A DNA stretch of 64,000 nt, taken from the NCBI RefSeq assembly GCF_002076895.1, contig NZ_CP020465.1:1054001-1118000 (forward strand), given 5' to 3'. Each line of letters begins with the position of its first letter. The stretch's first letter is position 1. Source of the stretch: Cognaticolwellia beringensis (lineage in GTDB: Bacteria > Pseudomonadota > Gammaproteobacteria > Enterobacterales > Alteromonadaceae). Made by a program: the position numbers and the translations under genes. The notes under the pieces were generated by a model. That model had not been told where the DNA came from, made no database searches, and worked only from the letters and a program-made list of their open reading frames with translations. Below, in pieces: positions 9,636 through 18,093 of the stretch.

Positions 9636-9818
9636 ATGAATGCGTTAACTAGCCATAAACAGAGTCAGTATGTAACTGAAAATACACCATTAGCCAATAT
9701 GAAAACGACTAAAAATACGAGTGTTAACCTTAAAGAGCAAATAAAGCCAGAGCGTAAATTACAAGAAGAAATCAATGGCGATGTGGCCACGTCAAGCTAT
9801 GTAAGAGGGTATAATTAG
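9636..9818 (+). CDS. Small hypothetical protein (60 aa)
   Basis: A 60-residue polar, lysine- and threonine-rich reading frame with a good ribosome site (gagagg, seven bases before ATG 9636). It has no membrane segment, signal peptide or recognisable domain, and the end is ATSSYVRGYN. It begins just over 100 bases after the broken start of the molybdopterin-oxidoreductase remnant, on the opposite strand. It could be a real small gene of this lineage or a chance ORF; the ribosome site is the main support. Confidence 0.45.
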   Translation: MNALTSHKQSQYVTENTPLANMKTTKNTSVNLKEQIKPERKLQEEINGDVATSSYVRGYN

Positions 9819-9946
9819 CGGCCACGTTATAGTGGATGAATATACTTACAAGGTTTGATTACAAGGTTAATATTCTGATGTAGAAAGTAAATCGTATCGC
9901 TAATAAAGTTAGTTTATGATGACTTTAAAATAATTAGGCCGGCTAC

Positions 9947-10495
9947 TTACGCGTTAGCACGACTGCCTTCTGAAACAATAATCGGCAAATCCATACAGCC
10001 GTAATTGACACCAAATTGGCTTAACACACAGGTCAATTGGCCACGATGGTGTGCTTGGTGATTAAATATGTGTTGTGTTAAATCAGCTATAACCTTAGTT
10101 ATAGATTCACCTTCTGTTGTTGTATAGCTAATAAATTGTTCACAATTCTCATCAGTCAAATTTGTACAATATTGTATGATAAGCTCGTCAACCTGTGATC
10201 TTAAATGCGCAAAGTCTGATAATTTACGGCAATAAATATCTTGTGGAGACTTAGGGGTTGGCAATGCTGATAATGTTTGAGGTGTTAGCCCTGCTATATG
10301 GTTTAACGCTAATCGTCGTAGTAAAATTAAATCACCAAACAGAATATGGTTCCAATAGCTCATAATATTTGGAAAAAAAGAATGTGTTTCTTTTTCAAGC
10401 AGCTCGTTTGATAACGCTAGGCAGTTAGTCATCAATTGATCGTTAATCCGTTTATTATATAACGCCATCATCCTGAAGTTTTTTACCAAACTCAA
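9947..10495 (-). CDS. DinB family protein
   Basis: A 182-residue DinB/DUF664-type four-helix protein. Conserved histidines of the fold are visible: SYWNHILFGD in the second helix and HIFNHQAHHRGQLT near the C-terminus, where HxxxH residues bind a metal. Members include bacillithiol- or mycothiol-dependent transferases and proteins of unknown role; the substrate here is unknown. The start is an unusual TTG at 10495, supported by a strong AGGAG site six bases upstream. No ATG start gives a complete first helix. Confidence 0.82.
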   Translation of the reverse strand: MSLVKNFRMMALYNKRINDQLMTNCLALSNELLEKETHSFFPNIMSYWNHILFGDLILLRRLALNHIAGLTPQTLSALPTPKSPQDIYCRKLSDFAHLRSQVDELIIQYCTNLTDENCEQFISYTTTEGESITKVIADLTQHIFNHQAHHRGQLTCVLSQFGVNYGCMDLPIIVSEGSRANA

Positions 10496-10550
10496 TTTTT
10501 ACTCCTTAGCGATAGTCGTATTATTTAGACTTGTAGTCCGGCTAAATAAA

Positions 10551-10575
10551 AGCGAAAAACGAGACGTTTTCCGCT
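10551..10575 (-). terminator. Hairpin terminator downstream of the DUF3185 gene
   Basis: The arms agcgaaaaacg and cgttttccgct pair with one mismatch around a three-base loop. Read on the minus strand the stem is followed by a T-rich stretch, as expected for ending the DUF3185 transcript. Confidence 0.6.
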
Positions 10576-10625
10576 TGATTGGCCTACAGATGATAATATC
10601 AGCATAAGTTGATTTTAAAGTTATT

Positions 10626-10817
10626 TTATTTTAATTTTCTAATGCCAACTAAAACAGATATAACACCACCAACCATGCCAACCCAAGCTTCAATTGGTGT
10701 ATCACCATTTACGGCACGAGTAACTTGCGAGCTCGCTGAGTCATAAATATTATATCCCCATAACGTTAAAGCGACACCGACAATAATAAGGACGATACCG
10801 ATAATTTTATTATTCAT
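10626..10817 (-). CDS. DUF3185 family small membrane protein
   Basis: A 63-residue protein with two hydrophobic segments: IIGIVLIIVGVALTLWGYNI (about 4-23) and WVGMVGGVISVLVGI (about 45-59). Between them is a short polar loop (YDSASSQVTRAVNGDTP). This matches DUF3185, small inner-membrane proteins of marine gammaproteobacteria with unknown function. The ATG at 10817 is chosen because GGAG lies six bases before it; the TTG at 10829 is the ribosome-site codon itself. Confidence 0.75.
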   Translation of the reverse strand: MNNKIIGIVLIIVGVALTLWGYNIYDSASSQVTRAVNGDTPIEAWVGMVGGVISVLVGIRKLK

Positions 10818-10854
10818 TTTTAACTCCAATTATTTTTAAAGATTATTGTTGAAT

Positions 10855-10874
10855 GGATCAAATTGGTATAATAC
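10855..10874. repeat. Dispersed palindromic repeat, half copy
   Basis: The sequence ggatcaaattggtataatac is one terminus of the ataccaa/ttggtat element found in full elsewhere in the window. No partner arm is seen nearby. Confidence 0.45.
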
Positions 10875-11063
10875 TTAAACAAATACCCGCGAGTATTCAG
10901 TTTATATTACCCTTACGTTACGATTTACTTAGGATAATTAATATCTATTTTTATATATTTGCAATTTAAAATTCATAAAGTTTTTCCATACAGTCGAAAA
11001 ACCACTAAACATAAAGGCCCCTTAGTTAACCTATTGTTCTAAGGGAAAGTGATAAAGTGTAAT

Positions 11064-11432
11064 TTATCCCCAAAAGCATCCTTGTAGGTCTTCATTAACT
11101 ATATTCAACAAGGGCTCTAAATGTTGATTAATTCCGCCTGGCAGATATTGTTGCCATTTCATATTTTGGCGTAGCCAATATAACTTCCAAACTTTATCTT
11201 TTTTAACATACGTGAACTTGGCAATTACGGTTTCTGTTTTTTTAGTAGGGTTATCCCACAAAGGGCGAACCTCAAGCAAAAATAAATTTTGCTGCTCCAT
11301 TTTATAATCAATAAATAGTAGTTCACGAGGAATGTTTTTATTTTTATTAGCACAGAAGTTTTTTGCTAATTTGGCTACCTTAAATAATTCAAATTCACTG
11401 ATTGTCACAACAAAACCCTCGAAGTTCGTCAT
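11064..11432 (-). CDS. DUF3024 family protein
   Basis: A 122-residue protein with the DUF3024 pattern: a helical start with FCANKNKN, a central beta region with EVRPLWDNPTK, then VWKLYWLRQNMKWQQY and the end DLQGCFWG. This C-terminal 'CFWG' ending is characteristic. The function is unknown; members are small soluble proteins. It belongs to a run of minus-strand small genes between 9.9 and 13.9 kb. Confidence 0.8.
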   Translation of the reverse strand: MTNFEGFVVTISEFELFKVAKLAKNFCANKNKNIPRELLFIDYKMEQQNLFLLEVRPLWDNPTKKTETVIAKFTYVKKDKVWKLYWLRQNMKWQQYLPGGINQHLEPLLNIVNEDLQGCFWG

Positions 11433-11571
11433 GAGACGAAAAACTTTCGTTAAATTTAAATTATCGCCATAAAAATAAGTGGTGTAAATATATTATTAAT
11501 AGGGATGTATCTTATACAGTGAAATACAGCAACACACGTGTTTATCTCGACTGGGTGTATAAAGAATTTAA

Positions 11572-11736
11572 CTATTGAGCGGCTGCCATTTTGAATAAAA
11601 ATAATGTAAACAAAGCAATGAAAATAATGGCAACGATTACCATGATGGTTAAGGTTTTAGATTGTCGCATTGATACAACTAAACCCTTCGCAGGAAGTAG
11701 CCCTAATGCCAGTAATATATTGTCGAAAATACCCAT
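11572..11736 (-). CDS. Small single-span membrane protein (54 aa)
   Basis: This gene is shorter than usual ORF cut-offs and lies opposite a spurious plus-strand frame. It reads MGIFDNILLALGLLPAKG at the N-terminus, a basic linker (SMRQSKT) and one strongly hydrophobic helix of about 20 residues (LTIMVIVAIIFIALFTLFLF), ending KMAAAQ. An AGGGA ribosome site lies six bases before the ATG at 11736. The good initiation site and the membrane segment support it as real. No family is recognised. The positive stretch before the helix predicts a cytoplasmic N-terminus. Confidence 0.65.
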   Translation of the reverse strand: MGIFDNILLALGLLPAKGLVVSMRQSKTLTIMVIVAIIFIALFTLFLFKMAAAQ

Positions 11737-11889
11737 TTTATGTCCCTATATTTCAATGTACGTCGAACGATACTTTAGAATAACGCGTTTGTGTAAAATA
11801 CCTCATAAAGTAGCGGTGATAAATGTAGTTGGCTAGAATATGAGCAGAAAGTGAATATAGAGCCAAATGTACTTTATCCTTATTTTTGA

Positions 11890-12432
11890 CTATACCGATT
11901 TTTCATACGCCAATGTTAGCCATTTAATCGTTTCGGCATCAACATCTGAAATATTCTGTAGTTGTATTCTGTGGGTGCACATAGTTCCAAATGGTCCTGA
12001 GTTTTCTAGGCGGCCTTGTACTTCTACATCTTTTAATTTTAAACCTAAATCTATCCTTGTTTTAGTTGCAGGTTTTATTAGAGCAAATTGTTTTTTTCTA
12101 ATTAAACTGACACTTCCTTTTTTGGGCGTTATTACAACATCATTGCCAAAACTTGTGACTGTAGAAATGAGTAATTCATAAATTGGTTTAAGTGATGCTT
12201 TTCCAATATATTGAGTTAAAACCAAATCATCCGAAGTTACATTATTCTCTCTTGATAAAGTGACTATGGTATTTGCAAACCCATGTGTTACCCCGTGCTC
12301 ATCTTTTAAATACTTTACCGCTATTGAATGTTTTTCGAAGCTTTTATCATGCAATATTTGAATCCACTCATCTAGCTTCTTTCCTGTTTTTTCAGGCATA
12401 TTATTAATCATTGATTGAAGTGCTTTATCCAT
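11890..12432 (-). CDS. DUF4287 and DUF5655 domain protein
   Basis: A 180-residue soluble protein. Residues 1-60 are a DUF4287 domain: MDKALQSMINNMPEKTGKKL, DEWIQIL, KYLKDEHGVTHGFANTIV. The rest fits DUF5655 (YIGKASLKPIYELLIS, GNDVVITPKKGSVSL, then FALIKPATKTRIDLGLKL), a domain proposed to bind ligands or DNA. The pair is widespread, but its function is not known. The start is placed at ATG 12432, which has AAGGTGA upstream and gives the usual MDKAL beginning; an ATG at 12456 is in frame. Confidence 0.75.
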   Translation of the reverse strand: MDKALQSMINNMPEKTGKKLDEWIQILHDKSFEKHSIAVKYLKDEHGVTHGFANTIVTLSRENNVTSDDLVLTQYIGKASLKPIYELLISTVTSFGNDVVITPKKGSVSLIRKKQFALIKPATKTRIDLGLKLKDVEVQGRLENSGPFGTMCTHRIQLQNISDVDAETIKWLTLAYEKSV

Positions 12433-12562
12433 ATCGTTCACCTTTGATTCGAACATAATGAGTCTATAGTATTACTGATTCTTCTATATTTGTAGAGGCA
12501 GGGCTGATGAAGAAAATTAAAATTAGATATAGCTGCCAAGCTTACTGACCCTGCGAAAGTAT

Positions 12563-12805
12563 TTATGTTTTACTTATTGAAGAGGCTGAATACAGCCATC
12601 TAAAAAAACTGTTAAATGGGTAAAACAATATAAAAATAATGATAATGCGTATTAGTATAGGGGCAATATCAAATGAGCCAATAACAAAACTATCGTTTAT
12701 TGCAAAGTTATCCATAATGGTTCCAGTAAATACACTAGCAAATATAGCTGAGATATAAGCAGCAAAACTAGAACGGTTTTCCTTAATATTCGATTCAGAC
12801 ATCAC
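12563..12805 (-). CDS. Small hypothetical membrane protein (80 aa)
   Basis: An 80-residue frame with two hydrophobic stretches (about residues 14-30 and 46-66, rich in isoleucine and phenylalanine) and polar ends. It starts with adjacent GTG (12805) and ATG (12802) codons and has only a weak ribosome site. It is codirectional with its neighbours. No family is recognised; it is similar in size to holin-like or DUF membrane proteins, but nothing supports a function. Confidence 0.5.
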   Translation of the reverse strand: MMSESNIKENRSSFAAYISAIFASVFTGTIMDNFAINDSFVIGSFDIAPILIRIIIIFILFYPFNSFFRWLYSASSISKT

Positions 12806-13159
12806 TATTTCTATTTATAATAGAAAGTTATCGCTCTTGTAGAATGGCTCGTTTTTATATTATTTTTAATCAAAATACTCTAACTGGATTGTTTTCTTTT
12901 AACAATTAAAACGTTTACGTTTTAGACATTTAAATTATTACATTGTTAAGTGTTCGATAATGGTGAAACTTGAGCTAAAGCTTTCTTGTTATGTGATGTG
13001 ATGTTAGGGTTTTAAGTCCTAACGTAGGCTATTCCTTAACTTTTCAATATGATGAATAATAGAGTGAATTTACCTTTAGGAACTCCAAATGAAACGCCCT
13101 GTGCGGAGCCGCATGCAGGTTAGATTGAGACTAAAGGTTAGATGCCTTCTGCTACCAGA
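12806..13159. other. Intergenic region with intron-like relic
   Basis: About 350 bases without a convincing gene. It holds the hairpin at 13098-13119 and its flanks, which run up to the stop codon of the CPBP protease gene. A short inverted repeat (gttagggttttaagtcctaac, about 13002-13022) lies upstream. Confidence 0.45.
13098..13119 (+). other. Hairpin resembling group II intron domain V (relic)
   Basis: The arms cctg-tgcgg and ccgca-tg-cagg fold around a two-base loop with a two-base bulge (tg) on the 3' side. The flanks (aaacgccctg before; ttagattgagactaaagg and ctaccagattag after) resemble the 3' tail that follows intron-encoded maturase genes in gammaproteobacteria. The lower stem is decayed and no reverse transcriptase gene is present. 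I read it as an intron relic, by recalled pattern only. Confidence 0.4.
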
Positions 13160-13855
13160 TTAGCTTACTTTAAGGCTATATGATGATTTACGCATTGCAA
13201 AATAGCACATAAGGCCACTGTAAATATCAACAAAAATATGTAGCAGTATCGGGATAATAATATTACCTGTAAAAATGAAAACACCACAAAATACGGCGCC
13301 CATAGCACTAGTTCTAATGACTTCCTGCCATCCTAAATATATATGCCAAAGGCCAAAAAGAGCACTACTCAACAATACCGCTGCAATTACACCAATGTGA
13401 CTATCTATGAGAGTAAAGAGATATGCTCGAAATAGTAGCTCTTCACATATTCCTGCTGAGACAGAAAGTACCAATGTAAATATAAGCATTTCATTTTTAG
13501 TTACCGGCAGAATATCTTTATATGATTCGAACTTACTCGTTATTTCCGCTCTTAATTCCTCACTTGATATAATTGTTCTGATTAAAATCAGTAAATAAAT
13601 AATTCCTATACAAAGTAAGGAAAAAAATAAAATATTTTTCCAGTTATGCTCAATTACAAGGCCAAAGTCGACTACTGAAAGTTCACCCTTAGAAAAGAGA
13701 TCTATCAATAACAAAGTAGGAATCCAGATAAAAAATGAAATTTTTAAATATTCGACTATTTTATTTTTACTCTGTAATTTATATTTTTCGATGAGTAAAT
13801 CAACGATAGGATAAAATAATATTATTCCTATGAGAATTATTTCTAAATAGTGCAT
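13160..13855 (-). CDS. CPBP family intramembrane metalloprotease
   Basis: A 231-residue polytopic membrane protein of the CAAX-protease/bacteriocin-processing (CPBP, ABI) family. The glutamate motif ICEELLFRAYLF carries the EExxxR residues, the second motif FGLWHIYLGW carries the catalytic histidine, and a third, LLHIFVDI, gives another conserved His and Asp. About seven hydrophobic segments are seen. Substrates of bacterial members are mostly unknown; some process or protect against bacteriocins. There is no bacteriocin gene nearby. The last codons abut the intron-like relic. Confidence 0.85.
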   Translation of the reverse strand: MHYLEIILIGIILFYPIVDLLIEKYKLQSKNKIVEYLKISFFIWIPTLLLIDLFSKGELSVVDFGLVIEHNWKNILFFSLLCIGIIYLLILIRTIISSEELRAEITSKFESYKDILPVTKNEMLIFTLVLSVSAGICEELLFRAYLFTLIDSHIGVIAAVLLSSALFGLWHIYLGWQEVIRTSAMGAVFCGVFIFTGNIIIPILLHIFVDIYSGLMCYFAMRKSSYSLKVS

Positions 13856-14301
13856 TGCCCCCCCTTAACAGCTAGACACAAAGACTCCCGACGGGCTGCT
13901 AGCATGATAAAACATAACATACTTTTCATTGGCTTATGCTTTGTGGGGCAGGACAGTTGAAAAAAACTCTAAAAACCTTAAGTTAGATAAAGGCATCAAG
14001 CGCTCTGAGCGTGCAAGTATACTTTCAAGTCATTGATGGTAACTCATTCAAAAATAAGTCACTATTCATTATGATAAGTATAAAAAAACACCTTCGTTTA
14101 ATCGTTAAGTCGAGCCAATAAGTCGTCAAAAATATGCGATAGTTTTGCTGATAATTAAACACAAGAGGCAATAAAAAATCTAAAACACAGTTAACAATTA
14201 TCTCAATAGCGTGTCTTAGCTATATTGCATTGAATATAGCTGTTCTGCACTCAACCGACGACAGCATTTTAGTTAATAGTTGATGGCAATAATCGCGCTA
14301 T
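13856..14301. other. Intergenic region, no gene recognised
   Basis: About 445 bases between the CPBP protease start and the end of the truncated LysR gene. Short GC-richer patches (around 13885-13902) contrast with the AT-rich rest, and every frame is broken. It presumably includes the protease promoter. Nothing else could be supported. Confidence 0.4.
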
Positions 14302-15036
14302 TTAGTCGTTTTCTTCTATCGCGGATTTCTTTAATATAAATGCTAGTAATGCCGCTGCTGCCGGTGATAATGTTTTGTTACTTAGCTGCACAATGCCGAT
14401 TTTTCTAATGATTTTTGGCGTAGTTAGCGGAATAAATCGTAATTTTTTACTTTCTTTAGGAAAGGCAAACCAAGGCAGTGTAGTCACACCTAAACCCACT
14501 TCTAGCATCGCGATTAATGACAACATGTTAGAAATAAGAAACTGTGAATCTTTGAGTAACGGTTCGGCTTCTGTGCCTTCTAGTAATCGTGATGTACCAT
14601 TTCTAATTAACCGATGTTTTCGTAGTTCTTTCCAATGTATTTCTTCGGCTTCTGCCAGAGGATGATTTACTGGGCAAACTAAGCCTATTTGATCTTGCCA
14701 AATGGGGGTGAAATCAATGCCAGAATGTTCATGCTCATTAGGCAAGCTAGCTATGCCAATATCTACTTGCCGTTTTTCAACTTTACGTAACACAGCTTCT
14801 GAACTGTCATCGAAAAAACTTATATGTAAATCTGGTGAGTCAGCAACAAACTCAGATAGCAGTTCGGGTAACATATGACAGGCAATTGAAGGGACGGATG
14901 CTAGCCTTAAATGCCCGGTTTTATGCTCGCTCATTAAGGCCATGTCTTGAGCAATATTGTCGTGGTGGGCAATTAACTCTTTCGCCTTTGGTAAAAAATA
15001 ACGGCCAAACGGCGTCAGTGTGGTTAACGCCGTACC
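14302..15036 (-). pseudogene. LysR-type regulator lacking its DNA-binding head
   Basis: The ligand-binding half of a LysR family regulator is intact: LRLASVPSIACHMLPELLSEF, VDIGIASLPNEHEHSGIDF, IGLVCPVNHPLAEA and GLGVTTLPWFAFPKES. Upstream of ATG 14943 the frame continues through a family-like linker helix (LTTLTPFGRYFLPKAKELI), but this ends near 15036. From there to the ridA start no helix-turn-helix segment is found in any frame; the sequence becomes unrelated. The first 50 or so residues have therefore been replaced. It lies divergent to ridA, the usual arrangement for a LysR regulator and its target. Confidence 0.75.
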
Positions 15037-15222
15037 GGTGTCATTCGTTTTATTGCCGTCATTGTGGAATGCGCCACAAATCGCTAGAAAAATGGCTGAC
15101 GAGCAAGGTTTATAACTGATCTTTCAAACTTGATGACATTGACTGCTTTTACATCGCAAAGTTACTGCCTGTTTTAGCATGGTGTCATCGAATTATAATT
15201 TAATTTAATAGAGAAAAAGAAA

Positions 15223-15597
15223 ATGAAAACACCGGTAAAAACTGAACTTTTTGCATCTAAAGCCCCTTTAGAGTGGGCAATTATTGCTAACGGCACATTA
15301 TCAACGGCTCAAATTCCAATTGATGTTGAGGGTAACGTAGTTGCAGGTGGTATAGAAGCACAAGCGCGTCAAACGATGGAAAATTTTAAGCACACTATTG
15401 AAGCGGCAAATTTAACTATGGATGATGTGACTCAAGTCCTTATTTATGTGACTGCGAGAGACCAATTGCCGGTATTTAATAAAGTTTATGCTGAATATTT
15501 TCAAGCGCCATACCCAAATCGAGCAGCGATGATTGTTGCCGGTTTAGCGCGTGAAGAAATGCTTTGTGAAGTTGTAGCCTATGCTGCAGTGCCGTAA
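15223..15597 (+). CDS. RidA family (YjgF/YER057c/UK114) protein
   Basis: A 124-residue RidA-type protein. The family forms trimers that hydrolyse reactive enamine/imine intermediates from PLP enzymes. Signature elements are visible: QARQTMENFKHTIEAANLTMDDV, NKVYAEYF, PNRAAMIVAGLA and the end CEVVAYAAVP. The arginine of PNRAA is at the conserved substrate-carboxylate position; the usual glutamate region near the C-terminus is CEVVA. The N-terminus differs from archetypal RidA, so it may belong to a Rid subfamily with another role. A strong terminator follows. Confidence 0.85.
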   Translation: MKTPVKTELFASKAPLEWAIIANGTLSTAQIPIDVEGNVVAGGIEAQARQTMENFKHTIEAANLTMDDVTQVLIYVTARDQLPVFNKVYAEYFQAPYPNRAAMIVAGLAREEMLCEVVAYAAVP

Positions 15598-15660
15598 TTA
15601 AATCTTTATGCTTTGTTATAACGCAAATTAATAAGTGATTTAACTTTCACTAAAATTAAA

Positions 15661-15687
15661 AAACTGGCATATTGCCAGTTTTTTTTG
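15661..15687 (+). terminator. Rho-independent terminator after ridA-like gene
   Basis: aaactggca and tgccagttt pair perfectly around a short loop and run into eight T residues. Confidence 0.85.
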
Positions 15688-15723
15688 CTTTAAATAACCA
15701 ATCATGATGAAAAGGAAAGTTCT

Positions 15724-17193
15724 GTGCATAAAACGTTTGTATCTCTGTTTTCTCTGTTTTTAAGTTGTTTTATCTTATTGTCAGGTATTGGTCTTATTAA
15801 TGTTTTACTACCGGTAAGAATGAATTTAGACGGCTTGAGCACAGAAGTCATCGGTATTGTTTTGTCATTATATTATGTCGGTTTGTTGATCGGGGCACTT
15901 TACAGCACGAGTTTGATCAAAAGAGCAGGCCATATTCGTATGTTCGCTGGCTGTGTATCCCTAGGCGCAGTCAGTATATTGCTGTGTAGCCTTTATTCAG
16001 ATGCTGCGCTTTGGGGCGCAATGCGGATAGTTATGGGTTTTTGTATCGCTTGTGCGTTTACCGCGATGGAAAGTTGGTTAAGCGATAGTTCAAGTAAAGA
16101 AACTCGTGGTCAAGTATTAGCTATATACAATGCCGTTGTTTTAGCAGGTCTTTTTGGTGGACAATTTTTTATCAACGTTGCTAGCCCGCAAGATAATATG
16201 CTTTTTGTCATTGCTGGTATCTTAATGTGTATCGCGGTTATTCCTGTAGTAATGAGTAGCCATCCGGGTCCAGTAATTGAAGAATTTAGTTCGATGTCGT
16301 TGCGCTTGTTATATAAACGGTCGCCACTTGGCGTAGTAAGTTGCTTGATATCAGGTATGCTTTATTCAGCTATTTTTAACTTATTGCCGGTATTTGCAAA
16401 GGAATTTGATATCACTGGCTTTCAACTTTCGCTTTATATGGGCGCTGCTATCTTCGGCGCTTTTGTTTTACAGTTTCCTGTTGGTTTTTTATCAGACAGG
16501 TTTGACCGTCGTACGGTTTTATTTGTGCTGTTATTAATCTCGGCGAGTGCCGGCATCGCCGTAACATTATTAGCTCCTATGGGGATCACATGGGCAGTAT
16601 TTTTAGCGACCGGTATCACCTGTGGCATCATCGCTTGTACTTATCCATTAAGTATTACTGAAGCGCTTGATAAGCTAAAGCAAAGTGAAATTGTTTCTGC
16701 CATGTCATCTATGATTTTAGCGTTTGCCTTAGGTGGTGTTTTAGGGCCGTATTCGGCGTCGCTTGTGATGGATAAATTTGGTGGTTCGGCATTATTTTAT
16801 TTTCTTGGTTTAGTTCAATTATTATTAGCTTGCTTTGTAGTTTTTCGGATGACAGTGCGCGCGGCCTTACCGATAGAAGAACAAGAGAATTTTGTCATGC
16901 AAGGTTCGGTTATTACTTCCGCTGTTGAGCTTGATCCTCGAACCGAGTATCACGAACCTCAACATGAACCTTGCTCAGAAGTTGAAACAACGGTAATGGT
17001 AGCGACTACGGATCCAAAACTTGCTGTAGAGTTGGCGCTTGTAATTGCAAAAGTGAATGCTCAGCGCGGAATAGAAGTAGCAGAAGCGCTAGCCGCATTA
17101 GCGAATATAAATGTTTTAGATCTATATCAAACAATGAGTAAGATTATACCCGCGCATTCGACAGAATTAAGAGCAGCATTAAAAATAGATTGA
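15724..17193 (+). CDS. MFS transporter, YcaD-like
   Basis: A 489-residue major facilitator permease with twelve predicted helices. The first half has LPVRMNLDGLSTEVIGIVLSLYYVG and an RAGHIRMF loop; the second has FPVGFLSDRFDRRTV, the MFS loop signature. The sequence style resembles E. coli YcaD. An extra cytoplasmic tail of about 90 residues follows the last helix and contains a helical segment rich in alanine (VEVAEALAALANINVLDL-like); it has no known function. The GTG start is supported by aaaggaaag upstream. The substrate is unknown. Confidence 0.85.
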   Translation: MHKTFVSLFSLFLSCFILLSGIGLINVLLPVRMNLDGLSTEVIGIVLSLYYVGLLIGALYSTSLIKRAGHIRMFAGCVSLGAVSILLCSLYSDAALWGAMRIVMGFCIACAFTAMESWLSDSSSKETRGQVLAIYNAVVLAGLFGGQFFINVASPQDNMLFVIAGILMCIAVIPVVMSSHPGPVIEEFSSMSLRLLYKRSPLGVVSCLISGMLYSAIFNLLPVFAKEFDITGFQLSLYMGAAIFGAFVLQFPVGFLSDRFDRRTVLFVLLLISASAGIAVTLLAPMGITWAVFLATGITCGIIACTYPLSITEALDKLKQSEIVSAMSSMILAFALGGVLGPYSASLVMDKFGGSALFYFLGLVQLLLACFVVFRMTVRAALPIEEQENFVMQGSVITSAVELDPRTEYHEPQHEPCSEVETTVMVATTDPKLAVELALVIAKVNAQRGIEVAEALAALANINVLDLYQTMSKIIPAHSTELRAALKID

Positions 17194-17355
17194 CCCATAT
17201 TTTGTTAGTGAAATAGAACATTCAGAATCCACTACTTCTTCGTAAGTTAAGCTCGTCAACACGGTTAAAACTGAAGTAGCAAAGTGCTATCGTCGGTAAT
17301 ACAAATAAAAAGGCCTGTTTATATCCATATTCAGTTTTTTAGCTTAACAATATCG

Positions 17356-18093
17356 TTATAAAGTACTGATAGTTTTAAACAGAATAAGGCAACATGAACT
17401 GATCGACAATAAGGCAATTATTGGTTTTAAATAGGCTTGAATAAAATATTTATCGAGCAATAAAGATAAGCCAAAGCCCACGCATACGGCTGGTACAAGC
17501 GGTAAAGTAAGCTGTAGTTGATAATAATTAGTATTCCCCGACAAAAACAATAAAACTAGGGACATTAGTGTGCCTATTAAGAAATAAAGCGATAACTCTG
17601 CTCTTGCGATACCTAAGGCACTATTTTGATAAGCTAAAGCAATAGGGGGACCGCCTACGGAAGTCGTGGTTCCCATTAATCCTGAAAAAAATCCTGCCCA
17701 AGCTAAGTTTCTAGGGCTGTGAGTAATATTAATATGTTGATAAGTTAACAGCACAGACAACATGATTAATAATGAAAAACTTATCGCGAAAAATGCTGTC
17801 GGTAACAAGGTTAACAAAACCACACCAATAATTGAGCCGGGGATCCGAGCCAGTAGTGCTATGCGTATATTACTAAAATGTAGCTGCTGTCGATAACGTA
17901 TACAATTTAAAAGCGACAATATACAACCCATTGCTAATATAGGCACCGGTAGAAGGGCCGGGTTAATTAATACCAAAATAGGTGCGGCTACCACAGCTAA
18001 GCCAAACCCAGCCATACTTTGCAGTGCTGCGCCTGCGGTAACAGCCAATAAAGCCGTAATCAAAAATACTGAATCATACATAGCTAGTGTCAT
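17356..18093 (-). CDS. TauE/SafE (TSUP) family sulfite exporter-like permease
   Basis: A 245-residue polytopic membrane protein of the TSUP family. The duplicated signature is visible: AGAALQSMAGFGLAVVAAP in the first half and GFFSGLMGTTTSVGGPPIAL in the second. Seven to eight hydrophobic helices are predicted. Members move sulfite, sulfoacetate or other organosulfur anions, often outwards; no sulfur gene is adjacent, so the substrate is open. It is convergent with the MFS gene. No good ribosome site is seen at either MTLAMYD methionine. Confidence 0.85.
   Translation of the reverse strand: MTLAMYDSVFLITALLAVTAGAALQSMAGFGLAVVAAPILVLINPALLPVPILAMGCILSLLNCIRYRQQLHFSNIRIALLARIPGSIIGVVLLTLLPTAFFAISFSLLIMLSVLLTYQHINITHSPRNLAWAGFFSGLMGTTTSVGGPPIALAYQNSALGIARAELSLYFLIGTLMSLVLLFLSGNTNYYQLQLTLPLVPAVCVGFGLSLLLDKYFIQAYLKPIIALLSISSCCLILFKTISTL

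Noticed and set aside
11591..11836. Plus-strand frame of 81 residues
   Set aside because: It is antisense to the better supported 54-residue membrane gene and has no ribosome site.
9947..13855. Integron cassette array
   Set aside because: The gene content and spacing were suggestive, but no attC-type paired repeats (GTTRRRY/RYYYAAC with stem) could be found in the spacers.
14835..15119. Plus-strand frame of 94 residues with a cysteine-containing end (FYCRHCGMRHKSLEK)
   Set aside because: It overlaps the truncated LysR gene and has no ribosome site. The C-terminal part looked zinc-ribbon-like, but it is short and unmatched, so I treat it as a shadow over the replaced segment.
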